The notes beneath the pieces are model-generated. The model was not told the origin of the DNA and ran no database searches. It worked only from the letters and a program-made list of their open reading frames with translations. Positions 1-9,610 of a stretch of 64,000 bases of DNA are shown here, one piece after another; the first letter of the stretch is position 1; each line of letters opens with the position of its first letter. Both the position numbers and the translations under genes were made by a program. The stretch comes from Eublepharis macularius (Eukaryota; Chordata; Lepidosauria; Squamata; Eublepharidae): the NCBI RefSeq assembly GCF_028583425.1, contig NC_072790.1, forward strand, positions 154,374,397 to 154,438,396. Reading direction: 5' to 3'.

Positions 1-192
1 ACAGAATGCAAATGCAACAAAGAGATATTGAATCAAACAGAACACGACACATCCATGGATAAAAGGATTGAAAATCAAAAACAGAGAAAGATACAAACAT
101 TTGAGAATGTATAAGTATAATGAACAGTACACTAGAATGTATGTACATACATTAGAGAATGGTATACAGTTGGAGAATTGTATGTAGAAAAC
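1..192. other. Unassigned A-rich sequence
   Basis: AT-rich, A-biased sequence leading into a purine microsatellite. No coding signal or recognisable repeat family was seen. Confidence 0.4.
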
Positions 193-277
193 GATAGAAA
201 TAGAAATAGAAATAGAAATAGAAAGAGAAAGAGAAAGAGAAAGAGAAAGAGAAAGAGAAAGAGAAAGAGAAAGAGAG
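193..277. repeat. Hexanucleotide microsatellite, GAAATA then GAAAGA
   Basis: Tandem 6-bp purine units change from GAAATA to GAAAGA part way through the array. The array abuts the GC-rich minisatellite that follows. The poly-Phe/Leu peptide read on the other strand is only this repeat. Confidence 0.95.
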
Positions 278-283
278 GGGACA

Positions 284-1125
284 TCACCCGCCTTCTGGCC
301 CTCGCCGGGAATAAGCGTGCACTCCTCTGAGGCCTGGCGGGTGGGAACATGGGGGGGGGGGTGCCACCAGCGAGCAGCCAGACCCCCCACCCCCTGAGGG
401 GAGGCGGCATACCGCCACCTCCCTGTGTCTGCTAGGCTCTGCTGCTGCCGTCAGCACCCACCTTCTGGCCTGCGCCGGGAATAAGCGCATGCTCCTCTGA
501 GTCCTGGTGGGCGGGCACATAGGGGGTGCTGCCAGTGAGCAGCCAGACCCCCAACCCCCTGAGGGGAGGTGTCATGCCGCCGCCTCCCCGTGCCCACCAG
601 GCTTGGCTGCCGCCATCAACAGCCACCTTCTGGCCTGCGCTGGGAATAAGCACGTGCTCCTCTAAGGCCTGGTGGGCGGGCACATGGGGCATGCCGCTGG
701 TGACTGTCCGGACCCCCCGCCCCCTGAGGGGAGGTGGCACACCACGCTCCTCTGAGGCCTGGCAGGTGGGAACATGGGGGGTGCCAAAGGCAAGCGGCCA
801 GAACCCCCACCCCCTGAGGGGAGGTGGCATGCCGCCACCTCCCCATGCCCACCAGGCCCGGCTGCTGTCATCAGCACCCACCTTCCAGCCTGCTCCTCTA
901 AGGCCTGGCAGGTGGTCACATGGGGGTGCCCCCTGATGGGAGGTGGCACACTGCCACCACCCAGTGTCCGCCAGGCCCGGCGGCCACCATCAGCACCCAC
1001 CTTCTGGCCTGCACCGGGAATAAACATGAGCTCTTCTGAGGCCTGGCAGGCAAGCACATGGGAGGTGCCACCGGTGAGCAGCCAGACCCGTCGCTCCCTG
1101 AGGGGAGGTGGCATGCCTTCTAGTA
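284..1125. repeat. GC-rich minisatellite, about six irregular units
   Basis: Units begin with a CTCCTCTGAGGCCTGG-like motif near 318, 491, 656, 748, 893 and 1031, so spacing is about 90 to 175 bp. Each unit contains a palindromic GAGGGGAGGTGGCATGCC-like stretch and a closing motif near TTCTGGCCTGCGCCGGGAA. A single related copy lies inside the hAT element at 10332-11110, around 10795-10945, so the array looks like an internal expansion of that transposon segment. Open frames through it on both strands follow from low stop density and are not genes. Confidence 0.85.
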
Positions 1126-1455
1126 CACCCCTTGTACACTGGGCCAATGTCAACCGGTGGCTCTAATTGTATCGAGTGGGAGTTTCCTGGGGGCCTCGGA
1201 TTGGAGAGGGTATAACTCCAAGATCCCTATAGCAATTCTTGATCAAACTTGGGTGCTGGCTGGAGGAGAGCTTGCTAAACACTCCCCAGGAATATGGGCT
1301 CTCTAAGTCCAACGGGGGTCGTTCTGACGCCCACAAACCTCAAACCGGTTTGGCAATGGGAAAAGTTCATTTTGGTTCATTAGTTCGGGTTCGTCGGCGG
1401 CACCGAGTCACAAACCACCAGTTCATTAATTTTTTTTGGTTCGTGCCAATGTCTA
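1126..1455. mobile_element. Right end of a hAT-type non-autonomous transposon
   Basis: The sequence ends in the complement of TAGACATTGGCACGAACC (about 1438-1455), which closely matches the terminal repeats of the elements at 10332-11110 and 57884-59677. Bases 1210-1310 resemble, in reverse orientation, a segment of the hAT element at 50505-52082. No matching left terminus is visible, so the element is 5'-broken or was altered by the minisatellite. No transposase frame is present. Confidence 0.6.
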
Positions 1456-1961
1456 GTCCTGAATACTTTCAAAAGTACTTCATAACTGTGTATGGTTAGT
1501 ATTTATTACGACTATTAATATCTTACATAGTGTTTTAGAAGAGAAATTCAGAAGTAGGCAAAGAAAACTATCGTCACATTGGCTTAATGGAACCTTCATG
1601 TTCAGCAGCAGCCTACCTCTGAATCTCATTACTGGGTGGGGAGGGGACAATCTTGGAGGGCTATTGTCTTTGTGCCCTCTTTGGTGGGTTTCTTGGTGTT
1701 ATCTGTTTGGCAACTATGTGAAACAGGTTATTGGACTAGATGGAATTTTAAAGTAATCCAGCAGGGCTCTTTATAGACTTTATGTTGTGGCAATCGTTAA
1801 CTGCCTGAATTCTGAACACCATGCATATATTATCCCTATATTGCAAGACTGATGTGCCTAACATCATCTAGTTAAATGATGACCAATTGAAAACTATGAA
1901 CTTTCCTGATCAGCCTAACATGGTGAAGCAGCACATAATTTGTCTCTGCTTATTTATTTAC
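1456..1961. other. Unassigned intergenic sequence
   Basis: AT-rich unique-looking sequence. No exon, RNA gene or repeat family recognised. Confidence 0.4.
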
Positions 1962-2182
1962 ATTTATTTACTTGATTTATACCCTGCCTTTCTCCTCAAT
2001 GGGTACCCAAAGTGGCTTATATTGCTCCCCTCCATTTTATATTCCCAACCACCCTATTACATAGTTTAGGTTGAGATTGTGACTGGCCCTAGGTTACGCA
2101 GCAAGCTTCCTTGGCAGAGAGGGGACTTGAAGCTCGATTTCCCAGATCATAGTCTGACACTAACCACTACGGTATGCTGACA
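1962..2182 (-). mobile_element. tRNA-derived SINE (lizard type, minus strand)
   Basis: In minus orientation it has a degenerate tRNA-like head (box-B-like region near 2130-2170), a conserved middle (CCCTGCCTTTCTCCTCAATG read on the plus strand) and a tail at the left. The same family occurs at 15862, 24046, 37192 and 63144. Divergence suggests an old copy. Confidence 0.7.
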
Positions 2183-2927
2183 AGAGGTGATGAGCTTCAC
2201 AAAGGCATATAAATGTGGTTCCATCAAGGACATATGCCGATTGTGGATCCACTACCCTTTCTAAGGAACTCTGTATAAGAAAGGAAATCTTAACTTTTTT
2301 TGTTGTATAGGCTTACTGGGAGTGTGGCTACAGGGGCATGTGGAGCTACTGGGCATGAAAAGCTTCTGCAGTTCAAAATGTTTTATACTTCAAAAAAACA
2401 CTACACCATTTGACAGGGTAGTGAAGAGAAAGCAAGCAGCAATGTCACCGTAGAATGATTCATGTTGGTGGTGCAAGCTCAAGGGAACAGCATCAGATGA
2501 TAAAAAAAACCCAATTGATCTGGTTTCCAAAACATTCCTGAACGTCACCATGAAATGTTCTTAAATGAGCCAGAGACCTGAGGGTACTTAGATAGGTTGC
2601 AAAGAGATCTACAAGGGCCCACCACCCCATCCTGCAAGCCTCCCACGTGATCCCTTCAAATGTTCACACCATACACCTTTTTCCCAGTGGTAAGAGTATG
2701 AAAGGGGACTGAGTTTGTCAATTCAGAGTCTCAAGGCAGCTGGCCTGTTCTGCTTTCCAAGATCATAACAGACATCAAGCAATATACGATGTCACATTCT
2801 TCCATGGGGGTTTGAATGATAACTGGAGGAAAGCTCACTTGCTCTGCACACAAGAATTCTTACATGTAGTCTGTACATACAAGTATTCAAGCACATGCTT
2901 CCCATTTTCGTATGTTCCTGTGAGAGG
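2183..2927. other. Unassigned intergenic sequence
   Basis: No coding exon, RNA gene or named repeat recognised. Confidence 0.35.
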
Positions 2928-3068
2928 AGGGGCCATGGCTCAGTGGTAGAGCATCTGCTTTGCATGCAGAAGGTCTTGGGATCAAACCCTGCCATCTCCA
3001 TTTAGAAGGATCAGATAGGTGAAGACCTAGAATATACAGTACTGACCCTGATTGACTGAGAGCTTCAC
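2928..3068 (+). mobile_element. tRNA-Ala-like SINE, 3'-truncated
   Basis: The head (about 2931-3001) resembles tRNA-Ala with a TGC anticodon: GGCTCAGTGGTAGAGCAT (box A) and a degenerate box B near GGGATCAAACCC. A SINE body follows (GATCAGATAGGTGAAGACC, then the ACTGACCCTGATTGACTGAG region). A longer minus-strand copy of the same family is at 40090-40284. The body and the decayed T-arm argue against a functional tRNA gene. Confidence 0.75.
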
Positions 3069-4049
3069 TCGGTTTTTTATTTATTATTTTATTATTTATT
3101 ATTTTAGACTTTTATTCTCTCCTCCCTGCAAGTGGGCTCAGTGTGTTCCTGTGTGCTCATGGCACTTGGTCCCTCAGCATGACTCTGGCTCCAGGCTGCA
3201 CAACCCCCCTAGGCAGCCCTGTTTCCATGCAGAATAGTTTTTCCTGCTTGACTGCCTATACATCCAGATTATCACATTTTTCCTCTACCTCTCTGAGATG
3301 GTTCAGTATGCTTTAACAGGACCTTCCACTGCATCTCATAGCTTTCCAAGCCAGCTTTCAAGATTTCAAAATGAAAATCATTACGATGACTTTGCTCTAA
3401 GCAGTGAACATAGAGCTTTGCACACAGCAGGGCTGACTTACCAAGCTTAAGGACAATTTGGTGTTTGCAGCACAGTTGCCTCACAGCGAGGGCTCAACAT
3501 GGGCTGGGGATGAACTTTTCCTTCCTGATGAAGCCGAGGGGAACCCTGAGGCGAATGAAGTGCTGTCTTTGATTCATCACATAAATTGTCTATTTGCTCC
3601 CTGGGGCACATGTCAGTATCATGTGAAAGGTGTCCTCCAGTATTATAGCTATTGTGATTTTATAAAGGTATATAATGTGTGTCATAAATAGCCAGCTGCA
3701 AACACTCATTAGATTGCACTTTTTATTTCAACTGCCCAGAAGAAATGAAATGAGATCTAGACTATTTGGGAGGAGTCCCATTATGACATATTTTACTGAA
3801 GACTTGTTTACAATTCAAACTATGAGAATTTCTCCAGTGAGTCTTTCTGGAAGGTTTTCTATTTCTAAAAAACAAAAAAAGTGGATGGATGGAGAAGCAA
3901 GTATGTAGAGATATCTAGGGAGAGAAAGACTAGCAGTTATGAACACTACAGTCTATAGACAGTGAGAAAATCTATGAGCAAGGGAAGTGAAAGAGAAGAA
4001 ACAGATGTAAGAGACACAAAAAAGTAAATGAGAGAGCAGGGGTTATGAT
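3069..4049. other. Unassigned intergenic sequence
   Basis: No gene or repeat family recognised. The short open frames have no domain signature or splice structure that I can support. Confidence 0.35.
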
Positions 4050-4311
4050 GTCATACTACTACTACTAATAATAATATTCAATTTATATACCGCCCTTCAG
4101 GACAACTTAATACCCACTCAGGGCGGTTTACAAAGTATGTCATTATTATCCCCACAACAACAATCACCCTGTGAGGTGAGTGGGGCTGAAAGAGCTCCAG
4201 AGAACTGTGACGAGCCCAAGGTCACCCAGCTGGCTTCAAGTGGAGGAGTGGGGAATCAAACCTGGCTCTCCAGATTAGAGTCCCACACTCTTAACCACTA
4301 CACCCAACTAG
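4050..4311 (-). mobile_element. Sauria-like tRNA-derived SINE (minus)
   Basis: The A/TAC-rich simple tail is at the left. The conserved 3' body follows (ATACCGCCCTTCAGGACAAC, CACTCAGGGCGGTTTACAAA), then the middle (CACCCTGTGAGGTGAGTGG), then the tRNA-like head (GAATCAAACCTGGCTCTCCA, TTAACCACTACACCCAACT). Related copies are at 12546, 32867/36384 and 44693. Confidence 0.85.
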
Positions 4312-4506
4312 GATCAGGGAGACCTGTGTTTAAATCCCCACTCTGCCATGGAAGCCTACGGGGTGACCACAGGCCAGCCACTCATGCTTACCCTAACCTA
4401 CCTCACAAGATCATTGTTGTGAAGATATAGTGGAGAAGGAGACAATGATTATGTAAGTCACTTTTGGTCCCCTTTAGGGAGAAAAGCAGGGTATAAATAA
4501 ACAAGG
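4312..4506 (+). mobile_element. tRNA-derived SINE, second type (plus)
   Basis: Starts with a degenerate tRNA-head remnant (TTTAAATCCCCACTCTGCCA), continues with CTACCTCACAAGATCATTG and ends with GAGAAAAGCAGGGTATAAAT. It abuts the minus-strand SINE on its left, head to head. Confidence 0.7.
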
Positions 4507-4669
4507 AAAAGGAAGAAATAACTGAATAGCATGAGAGTGTTTAAAGTGTTATGAGTAGTAGAAGAAGAGGATTGTTAAAATAGCAGCCTCTACACATTCA
4601 CAGATCATATTTCCCATTAAACCTCCAAAGATGGAAGGAGGGAGAGAGCCATCTGTGCAGGCCTGAGTG

Positions 4670-4674
4670 GCATG
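4670..4674. repeat. Target-site duplication GCATG, left copy
   Basis: Five bases directly left of the 5' LTR, repeated exactly at 10301-10305. This marks one integration event for the whole 4675-10300 element. Confidence 0.9.
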
Positions 4675-5720
4675 TGTCCGGGGTCTGGGTCCCAGCCCCC
4701 AGACTTGGTAGGAGGGAACAGCAGGTCAGCCGGGCTGATGGGCAAACAGAGGGGGCAGCCAGCAGACAGCAGGTCAACTGGTCTGACTGGCAGGCAGAGG
4801 GGGCAGCTGGGGGACAGCAGGTCAACCCCTCCCACAGGCAAATGGAGCCAGAACCTGCCGGTGCCAGGGGCAAGGAGCAAAAGCCCAGGGCCTCAGGAGG
4901 CAGGGGGAGACAGAGAGAGGCCAGCGAGTCCCACTCCCCTAGGGAGGGAAAGGGGGCTAGGCAAGGCGGAAGGGGGCAAGGGCAGAGGGATTGGGAGCCC
5001 AGCAGTCACCCACCCAAAGACCTTACCTGAGGAGGAGAAGCAGCAGCAGCCCCAACAACCCAAAGCCATGCCCCAGCTAGAAAATAGTAGCCTGGCCCAG
5101 GAGTTGCCAAAAGCCAAGCCACTCCAGGTGGGGCTATTGGAGGCACTCTGCAGGAAGCCCTGGGCAACCAGCCAAGGAGCCGCAGCTGGACCCACCTTCA
5201 GCCATCAGCTCTGCCAGGGAGGCTGGGCTGCTAGCCAGGGGACTGCAGCTGGACATGCCTTCAGCAATCAGCCAAGGCAGGGAGGCTGGGCAGCCAGAGA
5301 ACAAGGCACAGCTGGTGCTGGTCAGTGGGGCCAGATCAGCTACCCCAGCTGCAACTGCTTGGTGCAGCCCAAGGCCAGGCTGGAAGAGGGGTGGGGCAGT
5401 AGAAGGAAGCCCTATAAAAGCTGGCTGGGAAGAGCCCTGTGGTGGTGGGTGTGAGTGAGGAGTGATGATGTGGAGTGAGAGCAGTAAGATGCGAGGGTGG
5501 AGGTTTGGAGGAGAGTTCTGGAAGGAGGAGATGAAGGAGGACGCAGAGGGTAAGCAGGCCAGGTTGAGCAGGCCAGCGAGTGGACTGAGAGGGAGTCTGG
5601 GTGAGGTATACCGCCCCTCCTTCCACAGAGCAGGGTCCTGCAGAATCCCTGGTCCCCCTGTGACGTCAGGAGCAGACCGCCCAGTGCCACGCCCAGCGGC
5701 AGCGGCAGCAAGCCCTGACA
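4675..5720 (+). repeat. 5' LTR of the GMR1-type element
   Basis: 1046 bp, begins TGTCCGGGG and ends CCCTGACA. GC-rich, with a TATA box at 5413-5419. Long frames cross it (for example 4672-5454), but they match the second LTR exactly and show no known domain, so I do not call them genes. Confidence 0.95.
5413..5419 (+). promoter_or_regulatory. TATA box of the 5' LTR
   Basis: TATAAAA in the context CCCTATAAAAGCTGGC, about 300 bp before the LTR end. It would place transcription start near 5440-5450 and so define the U3/R border. The same box is at 9993-9999 in the 3' LTR, and a related TATA motif lies in the minus-strand solo LTR at 58409-59465. Confidence 0.7.
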
Positions 5721-5723
5721 AGT

Positions 5724-5741
5724 TGGTGGCCCGTACGGGGA
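5724..5741 (+). promoter_or_regulatory. Primer binding site, matches tRNA-Ile (AAU)
   Basis: TGGTGGCCCGTACGGGGA starts three bases after the 5' LTR. It is complementary over 18 nt to the 3' end, including CCA, of vertebrate tRNA-Ile(AAU) as I remember it. This is the expected place and length for a minus-strand DNA primer site. Confidence 0.85.
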
Positions 5742-5959
5742 GAGACGTTCCAACGCAGGCACCAGTCAAGGGGCGGCCTCCCAAGGCCGCCGCCCCAGCG
5801 GAGCTTGTACCGTGGCTGGAGGAACGCCAGGATAGGATGTGGGGAAAGCTGGAGGCAGCCTACCCAGCTGCTCCAGTAGAACTAGCACAGACAGCGGAGC
5901 TGCAGAGGCAAGCCGGCGTGCTCACTGAGGCCTTGCCAAGGGTTTGCGCCCTCGTTTAG
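5742..5959 (+). pseudogene. gag remnant, N-terminal fragment only
   Basis: A frame entering from the LTR continues past the primer site for about 72 codons. It includes the acidic, helical-looking stretch PWLEERQDRMWGKLEAAYPA and ends at TAG (5957-5959). No capsid signature and no CCHC zinc knuckle are present. The protease frame resumes in the same phase just downstream. An internal deletion of gag is the simplest reading. The stop could be part of the junction or a later mutation. Confidence 0.65.
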
Positions 5960-5986
5960 GAAAATAACCCACCGCCTGGCAAGCAG

Positions 5987-8900
5987 GTGCAGAGTCTATG
6001 TGCCACTGTGAAGATAGGCCGGCTGATCCTACAAGCCCTGTTGGACTCTGGGAGTGCAGTCTCAGCAATTCGGCCCCAGCTCCTCCCAGCTGCCACCCCA
6101 GTGTACCGCTGGATCCCAGTGACGGATGTGATGGGCCGCACCCAGCCGTACCCTACGGCCCTAATCACGATAGAGTACCTAGGGGTCCGCCACCAAATGG
6201 AAGTTGCCCAGTTAGCTCACCTACCCGTACCAATACTGCTGGGAAGAGATGCCCCAGGGTTCTTCAGGCTCCTCCAGCAGGCAGTGAAGAAATTGGGAAG
6301 AGACACCCCAGGGACTGCCGGGTCTCGGCTGAAGGCGGCAGGGGAAGTGACAGATCCACAAGTTGCCACCGCTCTGCAAGTGGAGGAGGCCAACGACCCG
6401 GGAGAGGGTCCCTCCACCAGGCCAGGGGCAGAACCACGGGCTGGAGGCCCAGCTGGAACCCTTGCAGACCGCCCATTCCGTGATGCCCAAGGGGCAGATG
6501 AGTCCTTGCAGCGCTTGCGAGAGACAGCCGCTCGTGAGGAGGAGCAAGTGCGGGATGAACGGAGGTCCCAACGGCTCCCTCGCATCGAGAAGCAAGGAGG
6601 GGTCTGGGTTCGCATAGCTCGTGCCCCAAATGGCCAGGGGGAGGTCCGCCAACTACTTGTGCCAGCAGCCTATCGGGCGGAAGTCCTCCGCACGGCCCAT
6701 GAGCATGCTTGGGCCGGGCACCTCGGGCACCACAAGACCCTGAGGAAGGTTCTTGAGCAATTCTTCTGGCCCTCCGTGAATGCAGACGTGAAGGCCCACT
6801 GCCGCTCGTGTCCCACCTGCCAGCGGGTGGCAGCCCGCCGCCCGCCGAAGGCCCCCCTCTCCCCGCTGCCCGTCATGGAGACGCCCTTCCAACGCATCGC
6901 AATGGACTTCATCGGACCGCTGCCACGCACACCCCGGGGCCATCGCTTTGCCCTGGTGATTGTGGACTATGCCACGCGGTTCCCCGAGGTCATCCCGCTG
7001 AAGACCATGCAGACCCCGGGGATGGTACGGGCCCTGTCCAAGTTTTTCGCGATGGTGGGGCTGCCAGATGAAATTTTGACGGATCGGGGGGGCCCGTTCC
7101 GTGCCACAGCCATGCGTCAGCTCTGCCGGAATTTGGGGATCCGGCAGGTGTTCACCTCGGCGTACCACCCTCAAACAGACGGGTTGGCAGAGCGGCTGAA
7201 CCAGACCGTCAAGGAGGCTCTGAAGAAGATGACGCGGGACAAGCCTCACCAGTGGGACTTGTACATCGACCCGCTCATGTTCGCCCTCCGGGAGACCACG
7301 CAGGCCTCCACTGGCTTCAGCCCATTCGAGCTGCTATATGGGCGCAAGCCAAGGGGGATGCTCTCCCGGCTGACGGAACGCTGGGGGCCCCGGGCCAGCA
7401 GCCCCGCGCCCCCCATACAGGAGTACGTGAGCCGGCTCCGTGACCGGGTGCAACAGTCCCAAGCGGAGGCAAATCGCAGACTGACTCGCACCCAGTCAAA
7501 GCAAAAGGCCGCCTATGACCGGGGTGCGCGGATGAGGACTTTCCAGGCCGGAGAGAAGGTCCTCGTGCACCACTCGGTGTTCCCAAGAGAGGAAGGGGAC
7601 CCATGGAGGGGTCCCTACCAGATTCGAAGGGTGCTGGGCCCCACCACCTACGAAGTCCAGTGTGGGGTCGGCCGGCGTCGGCGGAAGACCCTGCATGTGA
7701 ACCTCCTAAAGCAGTGGCACGAGCGCCCAAAAGAGGAGTGCGGCGTGGCTGAGGACCCGCTAGAGCTCCCTGACAGTGTGCTGCCTTGGACCACTGATGC
7801 CCCGGAGTTTGAGGAGCCCAAGGTGGACCCTCAGCTCAACCCAGCTCAGAGGGCCCAGCTACAAGACCTCTGGGCTCGGATTCCCGGGGTCTTCTCCCGC
7901 AGGCCGGGCAGCACGAGCCTGATCCAACATGCCATTCCAACGGACCCGGGGCAGACAGCCCGGGCTACCTGGCGCCCCATCCCCAGGAAGCGGTGGGAGG
8001 CAGTGGAGAAGGAGACCGACGAGATGCTCAGGCTTGGGGTAATCGAGCCCTCGCGAAGCGCTTGGAGGAGCCCGATAGTCTTGGTGCCCAAGCCGGATGG
8101 GACCACCCGATTCTGCATCGACTATCGCGAACTGAATAAGGTGGCCCAGTTCGATGCATACCCCATGCCCCGAGCAGATGTGTTGGTAGACCACCTAGGG
8201 TCCGCCCGCTACCTGTCGGCCCTAGACTTGACGAAGGGCTACTGGCAAGTGCCCGTGTGGCCAGCGGACCGGGAGAAGACAGCCTTTGCCACCCCACGAG
8301 GCCTCTTCCAGTTCAAGAAGATGCCGTTTGGTCTACACGGGGCAGCTGCCACGTTTCAGCGGCTGGTGGACCAAGTGCTGGGAGAGTGCCGGGCGTATGC
8401 AATGGCGTACATAGATGACATCATCATCTTCAGCCCGGACTGGCCCACCCACCTCCAACACTTGGAAGCTGTCATGAGGGCCCTCCAGCGAGCCGGACTA
8501 CGGGCTAACCCAAAGAAGAGCCACCTGGGGTTCCAGGAACTCCAGTACCTGGGCTTTGTGGTCGGGGGAGGCCGAGTTCGCCCACCACCAGACAAGGTGG
8601 CCTCAATAGCTGATGCCCCCCAGCCCCGGACCAAGAAGCAGGTCCGACGTTTCCTGGGACTACTGGGGTATTACGGGCGGTTCATCCCCCACTTTGCCTC
8701 CCGAGCCGCCCCCCTGACAGACTGCTTAAAGAAGGGGCTGCCCAACCAAGTCTGGTGGACCCCAGCACTAGAAGCAGCTTTCAAGGACCTGCGGTCAGCC
8801 CTCTCTAATACCACAGCCCTGTGGAACCCGGACTTTGACCGACCCTTTACGCTGGCCACAGACGCTTCTGACACCGGCCTTGGGGCAGTCCTGACTCAGG

Positions 8901-9610
8901 AACGTGACAGAACCGACGTCCCCATCCTCTTCCTGAGTCGGAAGCTGCAGCCCGCAGAGAGGCGCTATGCAACAGTGGAGCGGGAGGCCCTAGCGGTCAA
9001 GTGGGCAGTGGGGGCCCTGCAATACTACCTGGCCAATAATCCCTTTGTCCTACTAACGGACCATGCGCCCCTGCAGTGGCTCCACCACATGAAGGCACAC
9101 AACCCCCGTGTGCTGCGGTGGTACCTCTCCCTCCTCCCCTTCCGGTTCACCATCAAGTACCGCAAGGGGGCGCAGCATGTGGATGCGGACTTCATGTCCC
9201 GCATGTTTGAGTCTGACCCTGACCCCCACAACTCAAAGCTAAGCGGGGGGGGGGTGTCCGGGGTCTGGGTCCCAGCCCCCAGACTTGGTAGGAGGGAACA
9301 GCAGGTCAGCCGGGCTGATGGGCAAACAGAGGGGGCAGCCAGCAGACAGCAGGTCAACTGGTCTGACTGGCAGGCAGAGGGGGCAGCTGGGGGACAGCAG
9401 GTCAACCCCTCCCACAGGCAAATGGAGCCAGAACCTGCCGGTGCCAGGGGCAAGGAGCAAAAGCCCAGGGCCTCAGGAGGCAGGGGGAGACAGAGAGAGG
9501 CCAGCGAGTCCCACTCCCCTAGGGAGGGAAAGGGGGCTAGGCAAGGCGGAAGGGGGCAAGGGCAGAGGGATTGGGAGCCCAGCAGTCACCCACCCAAAGA
9601 CCTTACCTGA
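5987..9610 (+). CDS. pol: GMR1-type pol polyprotein (PR-IN-RT-RH), intact
   Basis: 1207 codons without interruption. Protease: DSG near residue 20. Integrase: HHCC finger (about residues 238-276, ending CPTCQR), then D307, D366 and E402 with the D,D(35)E spacing. Reverse transcriptase: FCIDYRELNKV, then YIDD at 808-811. RNase H: D959 in TLATDASD, E1000 and D1025 in TDHAPLQW. All catalytic residues are present. Integrase before RT is the reverse of ordinary Ty3/gypsy order. The internal region ends near residue 1089, and the last 118 or so residues are encoded by the 3' LTR. The first Met is at 5987, but the natural product was probably made from a gag-pol frame, so the true N-terminus is uncertain. 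Confidence 0.92.
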   Translation: MQSLCATVKIGRLILQALLDSGSAVSAIRPQLLPAATPVYRWIPVTDVMGRTQPYPTALITIEYLGVRHQMEVAQLAHLPVPILLGRDAPGFFRLLQQAVKKLGRDTPGTAGSRLKAAGEVTDPQVATALQVEEANDPGEGPSTRPGAEPRAGGPAGTLADRPFRDAQGADESLQRLRETAAREEEQVRDERRSQRLPRIEKQGGVWVRIARAPNGQGEVRQLLVPAAYRAEVLRTAHEHAWAGHLGHHKTLRKVLEQFFWPSVNADVKAHCRSCPTCQRVAARRPPKAPLSPLPVMETPFQRIAMDFIGPLPRTPRGHRFALVIVDYATRFPEVIPLKTMQTPGMVRALSKFFAMVGLPDEILTDRGGPFRATAMRQLCRNLGIRQVFTSAYHPQTDGLAERLNQTVKEALKKMTRDKPHQWDLYIDPLMFALRETTQASTGFSPFELLYGRKPRGMLSRLTERWGPRASSPAPPIQEYVSRLRDRVQQSQAEANRRLTRTQSKQKAAYDRGARMRTFQAGEKVLVHHSVFPREEGDPWRGPYQIRRVLGPTTYEVQCGVGRRRRKTLHVNLLKQWHERPKEECGVAEDPLELPDSVLPWTTDAPEFEEPKVDPQLNPAQRAQLQDLWARIPGVFSRRPGSTSLIQHAIPTDPGQTARATWRPIPRKRWEAVEKETDEMLRLGVIEPSRSAWRSPIVLVPKPDGTTRFCIDYRELNKVAQFDAYPMPRADVLVDHLGSARYLSALDLTKGYWQVPVWPADREKTAFATPRGLFQFKKMPFGLHGAAATFQRLVDQVLGECRAYAMAYIDDIIIFSPDWPTHLQHLEAVMRALQRAGLRANPKKSHLGFQELQYLGFVVGGGRVRPPPDKVASIADAPQPRTKKQVRRFLGLLGYYGRFIPHFASRAAPLTDCLKKGLPNQVWWTPALEAAFKDLRSALSNTTALWNPDFDRPFTLATDASDTGLGAVLTQERDRTDVPILFLSRKLQPAERRYATVEREALAVKWAVGALQYYLANNPFVLLTDHAPLQWLHHMKAHNPRVLRWYLSLLPFRFTIKYRKGAQHVDADFMSRMFESDPDPHNSKLSGGGVSGVWVPAPRLGRREQQVSRADGQTEGAASRQQVNWSDWQAEGAAGGQQVNPSHRQMEPEPAGARGKEQKPRASGGRGRQREASESHSPREGKGARQGGRGQGQRDWEPSSHPPKDLT
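9236..9254 (+). promoter_or_regulatory. Polypurine tract before the 3' LTR
   Basis: AAAGCTAAGC followed by ten G residues directly abuts the 3' LTR start at 9255, the expected place for plus-strand priming. The G run also makes this a likely slippage site. Confidence 0.8.

Noticed and set aside
526-1166. Several overlapping open frames with Pro/Gly-rich peptides
   Set aside because: They are readings of the minisatellite on both strands and share its periodicity.
2928-3001. A possible tRNA-Ala gene
   Set aside because: The box B and acceptor pairing are decayed, and a SINE body follows. A longer family copy occurs at 40090-40284.
4672-5454. A 260-codon open frame
   Set aside because: It lies within the LTR and is repeated exactly in the 3' LTR. 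Long frames on both strands reflect GC-rich composition, and no domain is visible.
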